From Candidatus Obscuribacterales bacterium (lineage in GTDB: Bacteria; Cyanobacteriota; Vampirovibrionia; Obscuribacterales; Obscuribacteraceae), in contig JAIETE010000273.1 in NCBI GenBank assembly GCA_019745505.1, positions 1-33,896 on the forward strand: 33,896 bases of DNA, read 5' to 3'. The translations under genes were made by a program, and so were the position numbers. Below, in pieces: positions 7,573 to 16,443 of this stretch. Below the pieces are notes generated by a model. It did no database searches. It saw nothing but the letters and a program-made list of their open reading frames with translations, and had not been told where the DNA came from. Each line of letters begins with the position of its first letter. Within the stretch, counting starts at the first letter, position 1.

Positions 7573-9815
7573 AAAAAACAATCGCAATTGCTCTGTCGCT
7601 GGCGTTCATGTTCAATGTAAGCACGTTGCCTGGTAGAACATGTGCGTTTGGCAGCGCCCCATACTGGACTTATACATTGCATCCTGATTTCCCAATGGAT
7701 AAGTATGCGTCGGGTCAGCTGGGCATTTTGAAAAACACATACGCGCGCTCATACCTGTTGGTCGCATACCGCTACTTGACCAACAAGCCACTGGCGGCAG
7801 ATGAGCAGCAAGGATTCCAACACGTTTGGGCTCAGCGTTTACAAGCAACTTACTCGGATTGCGCCGGTAATACAGAGAGCTGGCTAAAACTTCGCGCCAC
7901 CGTACCCGGTGTCAGCAAAATTGAAACTATTGATACGGAAAGACCAGTCAGCAAAGAGAATTCATACGAGTCCTACTGCAATGCGCAAACAGATGCTTTT
8001 GAGACTGCCGCCAAAACTCTCAAGAGTATGATCGACAAATACGGCGTTGGTTCCGAGCAAGTGAAGACTTGGGTACATGCGCAAGACGAGGTCTTCGCGA
8101 ATTGCGGAAGCCCAAGATATTCAGACAAAGTCCCGGAAGTCAAAATTCCCGGTCCTCTGCCCGAAAGCGCAGATGCTTACTGCAAACAAGAACGCGCCTA
8201 CCAGATTGCAGCTGCGAATTTCTACGCACAAAACTTTGAGGCGGCAAGAAAAGACTTCGAAGCGATTGCCGCTGACAAGAACTCGAAGTGGAAGGAAATA
8301 GCAGGCTATTTGGCGGCGCGATCAATGATACGGCAAGCCACATTGGCTAAAGAGATGAACCGCAATCTGCTGGAACAGGCGGCGCAAAAAATCCGAAACC
8401 TAATCGCAAATCCTTCATATGCGACACTTAAGGAAGATCTCCAATCGCTGGCAAACTTCGTGGCGGTGAGAGTCTCTCCGGACGCACATTTGAACAGACT
8501 GGCCGGGGAGAAGTTAGATCAAGAAAACATTGAAGAGATAACCAAAACACTGGACAACTATTTGGATCCGGATAATTCTGCCACGGAAGTAACCTACAGC
8601 AAGGTACCGGAGACTCTCAAAAAAAATGAAATGATCGACTGGATCTTGACCTTCCAGGCGACCGACGAAGCCAGTGCAAAACATGCAATAGCCCGCTGGA
8701 AAGAGACTAAATCAACGGCTTGGCTGGTCGCCGCAATTACAGGTGTAGATCCGGAAGATCAGCACGCCAATCAATTGGTAGCCGCCGCACGCGCTGACAA
8801 ATCACCCTACGCTAAGTGGACGCTTTTCTATCATATAAATAGAATTGAATCCGGACTGAGCAAGGATGCCGCAGTAAAAGCTTCTCTAGACAAAATTCTC
8901 GCCGCCCCGCCGGCTGATTTACCGGCTGGGTCGCTCAATGCCCTCAGACTCATGAGACTTCCTTTGTCGACGAACTTGGATGAGTTTTTGAGATTCGGCA
9001 TACAAAAACCTCTGGCAATTTGCAGCGACGGAGGCATACCCGAAATGCCGGATGAAGAAGATGACTTGAAAGGCAAAGGAAAAACACCACCAGCATTCAC
9101 AACACTCGCGGGTAACGTGCTTACCAACAAACTTCCATTGAGCATTTTGCGGCAAATTGCAACCAATAAGCAAGTTCCAGCCAATTTGCGCAATAACGTC
9201 GCCTGGTCATCATGGGTGCGGGCGATTCTTGTCGCAGATGAAGCCGAGGCGAGAAATCTTGCCTTGATCGCATCCCCTCTCAATAAAGCGAAATCGAAGT
9301 TTTTCACCTCCTACCTGGCGGCCGCAACTCCGGAAGATCGGAAATTTGCAGCGGCGCTCTTGATGCTGCACTTTTCCTCTGCAGAGCCAAACGCAACGAG
9401 CGGTCAACTGATGGACGATGATTATGGCGATTCCAGCGGTTGGTGGTGGGGCAGCAGTCCGGTCAGAAAGCCGTCACAGAATAATAGTGATGACGATTCT
9501 GATTCTGCCTCCGAGGACGAACCGTTCGATCCCTTGTTTTTGACAGCAGCGCAAAAATCGCAGGCGGCAGCGCAGTTGGCAAAACTGGCAAAAGTCGAAA
9601 CGGCACCAAACTATCTAGCTAAAATCGTTCTTGCGTATGCGCAGAAACATCCGGCGGATCCACGAGTGCCGGAAGCCTTGCACTATGGAGTCAAGTGCAC
9701 GCGGTACGGCGCCACAGATGATGCAACTACCAAATTATCCAAACAGATGTTCATCACGCTTCACTCCAAGTACAAAGGAAACGCTTGGACCAAGCAAACA
9801 CAGTATTGGTATTAA
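7569..9815 (+). CDS. Large exported helical-repeat protein coupled to DUF3142
   Basis: This 748-residue protein starts with a signal peptide (MKKTIAIALSLAFMF, cleavage near CAFG). The mature N-terminus begins FGSAPYWTYTLHPDFPMDKY, a segment I associate with DUF3142 neighbours. The rest is mostly amphipathic helices, with a TPR-like part at about 205-260, compatible with an alpha-solenoid. Residues about 618-660 form an acidic, low-complexity linker (DDDYGDSSGWWWG, then DDDSDSASEDE) before a last helical domain. It overlaps the upstream gene by 4 bp, and the SRPBCC gene follows 22 bp downstream. I cannot assign a molecular function; a periplasmic or surface assembly role with DUF3142 is an inference. 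Confidence 0.75.
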   Translation: MKKTIAIALSLAFMFNVSTLPGRTCAFGSAPYWTYTLHPDFPMDKYASGQLGILKNTYARSYLLVAYRYLTNKPLAADEQQGFQHVWAQRLQATYSDCAGNTESWLKLRATVPGVSKIETIDTERPVSKENSYESYCNAQTDAFETAAKTLKSMIDKYGVGSEQVKTWVHAQDEVFANCGSPRYSDKVPEVKIPGPLPESADAYCKQERAYQIAAANFYAQNFEAARKDFEAIAADKNSKWKEIAGYLAARSMIRQATLAKEMNRNLLEQAAQKIRNLIANPSYATLKEDLQSLANFVAVRVSPDAHLNRLAGEKLDQENIEEITKTLDNYLDPDNSATEVTYSKVPETLKKNEMIDWILTFQATDEASAKHAIARWKETKSTAWLVAAITGVDPEDQHANQLVAAARADKSPYAKWTLFYHINRIESGLSKDAAVKASLDKILAAPPADLPAGSLNALRLMRLPLSTNLDEFLRFGIQKPLAICSDGGIPEMPDEEDDLKGKGKTPPAFTTLAGNVLTNKLPLSILRQIATNKQVPANLRNNVAWSSWVRAILVADEAEARNLALIASPLNKAKSKFFTSYLAAATPEDRKFAAALLMLHFSSAEPNATSGQLMDDDYGDSSGWWWGSSPVRKPSQNNSDDDSDSASEDEPFDPLFLTAAQKSQAAAQLAKLAKVETAPNYLAKIVLAYAQKHPADPRVPEALHYGVKCTRYGATDDATTKLSKQMFITLHSKYKGNAWTKQTQYWY

Positions 9816-9837
9816 CAGGCAGCCAGAGGAAAAACAT

Positions 9838-10275
9838 ATGGTTTTCGTCGAACACAGCGTCAGCTTCAAAGGTGATCTGAAAACAGCCTGGGAGAAGCTT
9901 GTTGATTGGAAACAGATGCCGACCTGGGACATCTTTATCGATGAAATGCATTTCGATGGTCCCCTGAAAAAAGGCAGCGTTGGACGCATGAAATCGAGAG
10001 ACGGACACCATTATGTGCTAACAGTGACCGACTTTACTCCACTGGACAACTACAGCGATGAGATGTCCGTAATGGGGTCGAAATTCGTTTTCTATCATGA
10101 GCTCAAAGAGAAAGCGCCAGGAGAAATCACCATGCGTTTCTCCATCACAGCAAAAGGGCTTATAGCTTATCTGTTCAAGTATCCAATCAGCAACGCCCTC
10201 GCTCAAAAGCTGCCAATACTGATGGACAACTTCAAGTTGCAATACGAGGAATCCCTTCAACAATCGACGAAATAG
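9838..10275 (+). CDS. SRPBCC (START/polyketide-cyclase-like) family protein
   Basis: The 145-residue product fits the SRPBCC helix-grip fold: an opening strand with hydrophobic alternation (MVFVEHSVSFKG), WEKLVDWKQMPTW as the first helix/loop, a central sheet, and a long C-terminal helix (LPILMDNFKLQYEESL). Members bind hydrophobic ligands or act as cyclases or hydroxylases; no catalytic residue can be assigned here. I chose ATG 9838 because AGAGGA lies 7-12 nt upstream and the fold begins at once. The same frame is open to 9631 but would run through the upstream gene. It is the only member of this operon without a signal peptide. Confidence 0.75.
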   Translation: MVFVEHSVSFKGDLKTAWEKLVDWKQMPTWDIFIDEMHFDGPLKKGSVGRMKSRDGHHYVLTVTDFTPLDNYSDEMSVMGSKFVFYHELKEKAPGEITMRFSITAKGLIAYLFKYPISNALAQKLPILMDNFKLQYEESLQQSTK

Positions 10276-10295
10276 TCCACTGCAAGGAGTTAACT

Positions 10296-11513
10296 ATGCT
10301 GAATCGAAAAATCATGTGCGTGGCCGCCACTGTGGCGCTGTCCATCGGGGCGTGCTCTCAGCCTTCGATTGCAGAAGCAACTACGGCTCCGATGAGCGGG
10401 GGCATCACGATAGATATTCCGCCGAATACGCAGAAGTCAATGCTGACGTTGAACAGAGAAAACGTCACCATGGACATTTTTCCCAATCGCTGTATCACAA
10501 CTGCCAGATTCCAAATTACAAATCTTGGTCGCCCGATCACAGTGGATTTGGGTTTTCCCACTAGAGACCTGGGTGGAACAGACTTTTACAAGGTGGAAGG
10601 CTGGCTCAATGGAAAAGGCATGAAATCCAAGCGCAAAGCGTTTCAGCCGAAATGGGGAGAAGTTGGACCCAGTAAAACCGGCCCCGGCTGGATTGTATGG
10701 TCCGTTCATTTCCCTTTTAGCGAACCTCAATACATCGATGTCGCCTACGAAACCAAGCCGACCCCGGCCACTGCTTTGAACTACGGATTTGGACAAATTG
10801 AAGATTCGAAATACAAATCTTTTATCGAAGCAAACGATCTGCATCATGTGCGCTACGTGATGTACAGCAAGGACGTATGGAAAGGACCGATTGGCGTCAC
10901 GGACATTCAAACAAAAATGCACAAGCCATTTTCGAAAGAAAATGTGATTATCGCCGCACGGCATATGGCGTCAGACCGCTCCAAGGTTCGCTGGCATTTC
11001 GACAACCTCTACGATAACGACCGACCCAAATTAGGCTTGAACAGTTTTGAGCCACACGAAGTTTCATTTGATTTCTCTCCGACACACTCACGCAGCGAAG
11101 TCATGACGGCCGCGCGCAGAGAGCTCGAAAAGGATCCGCAAGATCCCTATATGACAGCCTTCCTTGGAGAATGCTACGCAACGGACAACAGAAGAGATGA
11201 AAAGCTCAAGCTCTATGCAAATTTTCTCTCCTCCAATACGAAGTATTTGGCTGAATACGCCAGAACACATAATGACGTTGTAAGAGATCTGGTTGTCGAA
11301 ACTTGCAGATTGTCTGACGAATTGAAGTCACCAGAGACAATCAAGCAAAACAGATATGCGCTGCTCAGCCTGCTACGCGCCTGCCTCGCATACGAGAAGC
11401 AAAATGCAGCAGAACCCAGAGATTCAGTAACGAAGGCTCATATCTGGAGAATGGAGAGTTGGCAACAACGCCTCGCACCTGCGAGAGTAGCTCGCTGGGA
11501 GCGCCGCCGTTAA
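10296..11513 (+). CDS. Exported or lipoprotein hypothetical protein (405 aa)
   Basis: AAGGAG lies 6 nt before the ATG. The N-terminus is a signal sequence ending in SIGAC (Cys20), a plausible but imperfect lipobox; cleavage after AEA is an alternative. Residues about 48-160 look like a beta-rich domain (LTLNRENVTMDIFPNRCITT, then FQITNLG) of the kind found in exported proteins that contact surfaces or other proteins. The C-terminal third is helical, with a TPR-like stretch around 285-320. It is the last gene of the operon that starts at 6766 and runs into the convergent signalling genes after 21 bp. I do not recognise a named family. Confidence 0.7.
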   Translation: MLNRKIMCVAATVALSIGACSQPSIAEATTAPMSGGITIDIPPNTQKSMLTLNRENVTMDIFPNRCITTARFQITNLGRPITVDLGFPTRDLGGTDFYKVEGWLNGKGMKSKRKAFQPKWGEVGPSKTGPGWIVWSVHFPFSEPQYIDVAYETKPTPATALNYGFGQIEDSKYKSFIEANDLHHVRYVMYSKDVWKGPIGVTDIQTKMHKPFSKENVIIAARHMASDRSKVRWHFDNLYDNDRPKLGLNSFEPHEVSFDFSPTHSRSEVMTAARRELEKDPQDPYMTAFLGECYATDNRRDEKLKLYANFLSSNTKYLAEYARTHNDVVRDLVVETCRLSDELKSPETIKQNRYALLSLLRACLAYEKQNAAEPRDSVTKAHIWRMESWQQRLAPARVARWERRR

Positions 11514-11534
11514 GCTTTGAGACGAGCCACGAGC

Positions 11535-12623
11535 TCAAGCAGCAGGCAAACAGACTAAGAATTTAGTGCCAGTACCTTCTTCGCTTTCGCAAGAGATCTT
11601 GCCATTATGGGCGTCGATTATTTTTTTGCAGAGAAACAATCCGAGCCCTGTACCCGGTGAGAATTTTCGCCCGGCTCTGCCTTGTGAAAACCTATGAAAG
11701 ATCCGTGACTTCTCTTCGTCGGACATTCCTGGCCCACTGTCTTGTATTTCAACGCAAACCTCATTTTCGAGCGGTGCCACTCGCAAAGTAATCGCACCAC
11801 CAGCCGGTGTGAACTTAACTGCATTGTCCAGTAAGTTTTGAAAGACTCTGCGCATTGCCAGAACATCAGCATGCACCAGTTTTTCGTTACTCGGATACTC
11901 CGTAGTAATCGTAATTTTTCGATTTTCTGCAATCGGAAGAATGTCTTTCAAGCAGGTAGAAAGAATATCCTTAAGGTAAGTACGCGTTAGAACAACCGCA
12001 TTCATATCCTTCTCAAATCGGTAGACATCCAGCAAATTCTGTATCATCGCCAGCAATATCTTATTGCTATCTCTAATTTGCAGGAGCAAATCCGCATGAT
12101 CTTGTGAGATTTGACCCATCGCTTGCTCTGCCAACAATTCCAAAACGCGGTTTGTTCCAATCAGCGGATTTTTCAGATCGTGAGTCAACGTTGCCATAAA
12201 CTCCTCGCGCTGCTCATAAGTCGCCAACTTCTTTTCCGTCTCTTCAAGATCTTTTCTTTCGATTGCATAGTGAATGCTGCGTTCAAGAAAGCTTGCATTT
12301 ACGTCGGTCTTTTGAATGTAGTCCTGAGCCCCGAGCTTTACAGCCATCAATGCAGTTTCATCATCATCTAGCCCGGTAAGAATAACTACCGGTATTCTGC
12401 TGCCTTTCTCCTTCATGGATTGGAAAGAACTAAGACCGCTTCCATCGGGCAATGACAGATCAAGAAGAATCACGTCAAATGATTCCGTCTCCATTATGTT
12501 CGAAGCCTCGGCAAGCGATCTGACATGCACGATATCGAACTTTTGCTTTGGAAGAAGCTGCTGAACATATTTTGCGTCAGCAACCGAATCTTCAACAAGT
12601 AAAACCGTTGTCTTATTTAGCAT
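11535..12623 (-). CDS. Receiver-histidine kinase hybrid (REC-HisKA-HATPase)
   Basis: Residues 5-120 form a CheY-like receiver with acidic pair Glu11/Asp12, phosphoacceptor Asp55 (LLDLSLPDG) and Lys105. A coiled linker follows (121-140), then HisKA with the H-box THDLKNPL (His148) and a HATPase_c domain with an N-box (FQNLLDNAVKF), G1 (DSGPGMS) and G2 (GTGLGLFLCKK). There are no membrane segments, so it is cytoplasmic. The order receiver-then-kinase is that of kinases controlled by an upstream phosphodonor. Its start overlaps the end of the Rcp1-like gene by 7 bp. It is therefore the third step of one operon, probably receiving phosphate or a docking signal from the upstream pair. The output is not visible: no DNA-binding domain is present in the operon. 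Confidence 0.9.
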   Translation of the reverse strand: MLNKTTVLLVEDSVADAKYVQQLLPKQKFDIVHVRSLAEASNIMETESFDVILLDLSLPDGSGLSSFQSMKEKGSRIPVVILTGLDDDETALMAVKLGAQDYIQKTDVNASFLERSIHYAIERKDLEETEKKLATYEQREEFMATLTHDLKNPLIGTNRVLELLAEQAMGQISQDHADLLLQIRDSNKILLAMIQNLLDVYRFEKDMNAVVLTRTYLKDILSTCLKDILPIAENRKITITTEYPSNEKLVHADVLAMRRVFQNLLDNAVKFTPAGGAITLRVAPLENEVCVEIQDSGPGMSDEEKSRIFHRFSQGRAGRKFSPGTGLGLFLCKKIIDAHNGKISCESEEGTGTKFLVCLPAA

Positions 12624-13063
12624 GTCTTGGGCTCCGGGGGAAATTTAACCGCTGAAAACCAGAATTCATCAAGCGAGCGAATTACACCAACAAACCTATC
12701 CAAATCAATGGGTTTGGTCACAAAGCAGCTGGCTTGCAGCTTATAGCAATTCGCGACGTCATCTTCTGACTGTGAAGTGGTCAATACTATTACGGGAATT
12801 CCGTTCAGGTGCGGATTTTGCTTAATCTCGGAAAGCACTTCTCTGCCATCTTTCTTGGGCAGATTCAAATCCAGCAGAATTAGATTCGGCGTATCAACCT
12901 TTTCAAACTCATTTCGCTTCTCTAGAAACTCCATTGCTTCTTCACCGTCTCTGACGACGGAGATTTCGGCATTTACATTTTCTTCTTTGAAAACTTCAAG
13001 TATAAGTCGTGCATCCGCGAGGCTATCCTCTACCAGCAGTACAGCAAGCTTTTTTGCCTTCAT
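12617..13063 (-). CDS. Rcp1/CheY-like single-domain response regulator
   Basis: The 148-residue product is a stand-alone receiver: Glu12/Asp13, phospho-acceptor Asp65 (LLDLNLPKKDG), Thr95 (LTTSQ) and Lys117 (TKPID). The long loop before beta-3 (EFEKVDTPN) and the C-terminal DEFWF are typical of the Rcp1 family that partners cyanobacterial phytochrome-type histidine kinases. I chose ATG 13063 because it overlaps the stop of the kinase gene as ATGA and lies just before the receiver fold; the frame extends upstream, but inside the kinase gene. It probably relays phosphate between the double-PAS kinase and the hybrid kinase on either side. Confidence 0.9.
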   Translation of the reverse strand: MKAKKLAVLLVEDSLADARLILEVFKEENVNAEISVVRDGEEAMEFLEKRNEFEKVDTPNLILLDLNLPKKDGREVLSEIKQNPHLNGIPVIVLTTSQSEDDVANCYKLQASCFVTKPIDLDRFVGVIRSLDEFWFSAVKFPPEPKTC

Positions 13064-14562
13064 TTCGATACCTTGGTCGCGTGTTTTGGAATAGTGAATA
13101 TGAAGGAAGCTCCTTGTCCTGGAATAGACTCGGCCCAAAGTCTCCCGCCATGCCTTTCGACGATTTTCTTGCAAACCGCCAGCCCGATACCACTACCTTC
13201 ATAGGCCTCCCGCAAATGAAGTCGTTGAAAAATTACGAAGATACGATCGATGTATTTCATATCAAAGCCGATTCCGTTGTCCGCCACCACAAATTGCCAC
13301 TGATCTCCTTGAGAAGTCAATTTAATCGAGACCTTGGGCGTCTCAACGGAGCGAAACTTCAAAGCATTTCCAATCAGGTTTTGGAAAAGTTGAACCAATT
13401 GGGAATAATCTCCCTTCAGTGCAGGAAGCTTATCTGCCGTGATTTCTGCATTTGTTTCTTGAATTACCAAGCTCAAATTCGATTCGGCAATCTGAAGAAT
13501 TTCATTCATGTCTACATCGACAAAACCTTTTCCACGCGTCTCGACACGACTGTAAAGGAGTAGATCGTTTATCAACTGATGCATTCTCTTAGTGGCATCC
13601 AAAGTAAAGTCGATAAACTCGTGAGCTTCTTCATCAAGGGCTTTGCCCTTGTATCGTCTTGCTAATAGCTGCGTATAGTTAGAAATGACCCGCAACGGTT
13701 CTTGCAGATCGTGCGAGCAAACATAAGCAAACTGTTGAAGTTCTTCATTTGATCTCTGTAATTCCAGGAGATTCTCTTGCAAATGCTCTTCGGCTTTTTT
13801 TCGCTCAGTTATATCTACGATTGAAGCCAACACATAACTCTCGCCCTCTGCCCGGATCGGGTTGAGACCGATTTCTACCGGTATCTCGGATCCATCCTTT
13901 CTCAGTCCGTACAAATCTCTACCGACGCCCATCGCTCGTGCATGCGGCTCTTTGAAAAAACCTTCTCTGTGCCCAGGGTGCTTATCGCGAACATTTGTCG
14001 GCACCAATACTTCAATAGATTGACCAAGCAACTCCTCTCTGGAGTAACCGAACAAACGCTCGACCTGAGTATTGACGAGAACTATCTTCCCTTCGTGATC
14101 GACCATAATCATGCCGCTGGGTGCGGCTTCTATAGTTATTCTCATGCGTTCTTCGGCGCGTTTTCGTTCGGTTATGTCAACAACGGACGCAAGAACAAAC
14201 CTGCTGCCTCCAGTCATCAAAGGGTTCAATCCGATCTCAACGGGAATTTCTGTTCCATCCTTACGCAATCCATACAGGTCGCGACCAATTCCCATGGCTC
14301 TTGTCTTAGGATCGGCAAAATAATTACTGCGATAATCCGGATGCTTTTCACGAGCATTCAGGGGAACCAAAACCTCAATTGATTTTCCAATCAATTCACT
14401 TCGTTGATAACCGAACAATTGCTCTATTTGAGTATTGACCAGGACTATCTGACCAGCGTGATTGACCATTATCATTCCGCTTGGTGCCGCGTCAATGACA
14501 AGACGAAGCTGCTCTTCGCCGAGAGGCAGCGGATTGTTTTCCATATTTTCGATAAACGACAT
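13060..14562 (-). CDS. Double-PAS sensor histidine kinase
   Basis: The 500-residue protein contains two PAS/PAC modules (about 17-137 and 139-262) that are near copies of each other: both have IDAAPSGMIMV-like starts, LVNTQ.E.LFGY, SIEVLVP and RDLYGLRKDG.EIPVEIGLNP. Then come a short coiled coil (255-275), HisKA with SHDLQEPLR (His284), and HATPase_c with N-box FQNLIGNALKF and GSGIGLAVCKK. This is the cyanobacterial/phytochrome-like HWE-independent HisKA type. There are no membrane helices, so it senses a cytoplasmic cue (redox, ligand or flavin unknown). The AGGAGA upstream sits only 1 nt from ATG 14562; Met7 (14544) is an alternative start. It is the first gene of a three-gene overlapping operon. 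Confidence 0.9.
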   Translation of the reverse strand: MSFIENMENNPLPLGEEQLRLVIDAAPSGMIMVNHAGQIVLVNTQIEQLFGYQRSELIGKSIEVLVPLNAREKHPDYRSNYFADPKTRAMGIGRDLYGLRKDGTEIPVEIGLNPLMTGGSRFVLASVVDITERKRAEERMRITIEAAPSGMIMVDHEGKIVLVNTQVERLFGYSREELLGQSIEVLVPTNVRDKHPGHREGFFKEPHARAMGVGRDLYGLRKDGSEIPVEIGLNPIRAEGESYVLASIVDITERKKAEEHLQENLLELQRSNEELQQFAYVCSHDLQEPLRVISNYTQLLARRYKGKALDEEAHEFIDFTLDATKRMHQLINDLLLYSRVETRGKGFVDVDMNEILQIAESNLSLVIQETNAEITADKLPALKGDYSQLVQLFQNLIGNALKFRSVETPKVSIKLTSQGDQWQFVVADNGIGFDMKYIDRIFVIFQRLHLREAYEGSGIGLAVCKKIVERHGGRLWAESIPGQGASFIFTIPKHATKVSK

Positions 14563-14620
14563 TCTCCTGGGTTACTCAATAGCCATAAGAGATTCCAGGA
14601 TACCGATGCTCACAACTTCA

Positions 14621-14648
14621 ATTTTATAAACATTGTTAGCTCAGTCAA
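14621..14648 (-). promoter_or_regulatory. Sigma-70-like promoter of the histidine-kinase operon
   Basis: Read on the minus strand: TTGACT (14648-14643), a 16-bp spacer, then TAAAAT (14626-14621). The -10 lies about 60 bp before the kinase start, giving a leader of roughly 50 nt. Confidence 0.5.
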
Positions 14649-14758
14649 GTGTTTCGTAAACGTAAGTATAGTGGGCTTCTCTAAATTACCAACGGCAAAT
14701 CACCCAAGCGTATTGCTCGCTACCGTACAAAATTATTTGGTGTCACTTCGAGTAGCGA

Positions 14759-16072
14759 CTAATTTTCTTGCACGAGATACCAGGGGCTTTTCAGATCTTG
14801 CGGCTTCTTCGTGTCGTCGAACATACCGACCCACTCATTTCGCCAAACACAATCATAAAAACGCAGAGCACTGTCGTGCGCCAATTTGTGAGATTCGGAA
14901 AAGCTCTTCAAAAGAGGAGTCGCTTTCGCCAGATCAGCGAGCACAATGTCCAAATAGACGATATCAGGTGACTCAATTCCGACACCGAAAACGCATCCGG
15001 CCTGTGCTTTGCGAAGTTCTGCATCCAGCTCTTTTGCTAAAGCCTCTACCTTTTCAAAAGATTGCAAGTCTTTTGCCTTCGGGATCTTCAGGTAGGCAAA
15101 CTTTTCGCCGTTCTTGGAGAATTGCACATCATGAAAACGTCCGCCGGCTCCCAGTGTTTCAGCAAGTTTCTTAAGTGCGGTTTTCATCGACAAACGCCGT
15201 TTTCCGGAAAAGTGCACTTCTTCCGTTTTGCTCAAATCTTGTTTGAAGTAAGGAGTGCCGGGCAAAGAGGCCAGCAGCTCTTTTTTCTTCTCATCAAATG
15301 CCTTGGCATATTGCTGTGCATTGTTCGCGCAATTGAATTGCCCCATCAGCGAACCCTTCTTAGGCGTAATCACTCCAAGCCAGATATCGTCGTTTTCTTC
15401 TCCGACGCTCAAGTCACTGAGAATCAGGCACGCTTGAACATTGTCGGCTTCGTCACTCTGGAATTCCGGAGACGTAAAAATTACATCCAGTTTGTTTTGC
15501 GGTGAGACACTGACAGAAGTTTCAAACTGAATCGGTTCACGTCCCGCACGCCCCTTGAATCCTCCCACAATCTCGCCGGCAGGCAGTGGCTGCCGATATG
15601 AAGAAAATTGCCAGTTGGGAAGTTTTGGTGCCTTGGCCACAAGAAGCTTGCAGATTTGAATAACTTCATCGTGTCCACAAGCGGAAAAGTCGAGCTTCTT
15701 TCCTTCCTTTCCACGGGCGGGACCAAACTCGTACTCGATGACCGGATCTATGGAATCAAGATGTTCCTTCATCCAACCGACAAGAATATCCGCATTCGCT
15801 TTTCCGCTCTCACCGTGCAGGTTTTCCAATGCCAGGTTGAGAGTAGTCTGGTCCTTTTTAAAATCACTCCAAAACTGCTCAATATGCTCGATCGTTTTTT
15901 CCTTCAGCCTTACTTCCGGAGGATAGCTCTTCTCAACAGTGCTCCAGCGGGTGGGAATGGAACAGTAGGCAGACCCGTTGGCTTTGTTGATGAGCGGCGC
16001 ATCTGCAGTACATGAAGCAACCAATATGCAGGTGATAAAAAGAGTACCCAGATTCCAATGTCTACTTTTCAC
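14759..16072 (-). CDS. Lipoprotein of unknown function (437 aa)
   Basis: From a GTG at 16072 the product begins MKSRHWNLGTLFITCILVASC, a clean lipoprotein signal with lipobox LVASC (Cys21), so it is expected to be membrane-tethered outside the cytoplasm. GGAAGG precedes this GTG by about 10 nt. The frame continues to another GTG at 16111, which would add 13 residues and weaken the signal peptide. The mature protein has no motif I recognise; it mixes charged helices (RLKEKTIEHIEQFWSDFKKD) and beta-rich stretches, with repeated YLDIVLADL / VYLD-like segments near the C-terminus. Separated by about 200 bp from the kinase operon and by a terminator from the gene upstream, it looks monocistronic. 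Confidence 0.75.
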   Translation of the reverse strand: MKSRHWNLGTLFITCILVASCTADAPLINKANGSAYCSIPTRWSTVEKSYPPEVRLKEKTIEHIEQFWSDFKKDQTTLNLALENLHGESGKANADILVGWMKEHLDSIDPVIEYEFGPARGKEGKKLDFSACGHDEVIQICKLLVAKAPKLPNWQFSSYRQPLPAGEIVGGFKGRAGREPIQFETSVSVSPQNKLDVIFTSPEFQSDEADNVQACLILSDLSVGEENDDIWLGVITPKKGSLMGQFNCANNAQQYAKAFDEKKKELLASLPGTPYFKQDLSKTEEVHFSGKRRLSMKTALKKLAETLGAGGRFHDVQFSKNGEKFAYLKIPKAKDLQSFEKVEALAKELDAELRKAQAGCVFGVGIESPDIVYLDIVLADLAKATPLLKSFSESHKLAHDSALRFYDCVWRNEWVGMFDDTKKPQDLKSPWYLVQEN

Positions 16073-16167
16073 TTTTCCAAAGCCTTCCGAGCGCGCCGAT
16101 TCCAAAGGCACTAATTATGCATCAAGTGGAAGCGCCAGGGAAAGCGCGCAGACGTCGCAAAGCAAAA

Positions 16168-16189
16168 GACCGGCAATTGCTTGCCGGTC
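16168..16189 (-). terminator. Terminator downstream of the 66-aa gene
   Basis: GACCGGCAA (16168-16176) pairs perfectly with TTGCCGGTC (16181-16189) over a 4-nt loop. On the minus strand the stem is followed by TTTTGCTTTG. It lies 27 nt beyond the stop at 16217 and probably ends transcripts that start at the aminotransferase gene. Confidence 0.75.
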
Positions 16190-16216
16190 AATTTGAAGGT
16201 GTGATGTTTCAGGTGG

Positions 16217-16417
16217 TTAGGAAACCGGTCTCAACCGCGGAAAGGCAATAATCGTGCTTTTCGGCTCGTTTTCTATTTCCGCGAGGCTGTTTGCATGTGC
16301 TTCACGCTCCAACTCCAAGAAGCGTTGCAACACTGACATCGCTTCCTCGTGCTTGCCAAGCTCTTGCAGTCTCGCTATTTGAGACCGGAGCAGGCTGGAA
16401 CTATTGGCAATAATCAT
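16217..16417 (-). CDS. Small helical protein (66 aa) in the aminotransferase operon
   Basis: AAAGGA lies 7 nt before the ATG. The product is short, mostly one or two amphipathic helices (SLLRSQIARLQELGKHEEAM, then SVLQRFLELEREAHANSL), with a basic/proline-containing tail. The LGKHEEAMSVLQRFLEL stretch resembles half a TPR. It starts 26 bp after the aminotransferase stop on the same strand and is followed by a strong terminator, so it is the last gene of that operon. I know no family for it; an accessory role to the aminotransferase is only suggested by position. Confidence 0.65.
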   Translation of the reverse strand: MIIANSSSLLRSQIARLQELGKHEEAMSVLQRFLELEREAHANSLAEIENEPKSTIIAFPRLRPVS

Positions 16418-16443
16418 ATTTAGTCCTTTCAGTCTTCAATCGG

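Noticed and set aside
9631..9837. Upstream extension of the SRPBCC gene
   Set aside because: It lies inside the preceding gene in another frame, and ATG 9838 has its own good ribosome site where the fold begins.
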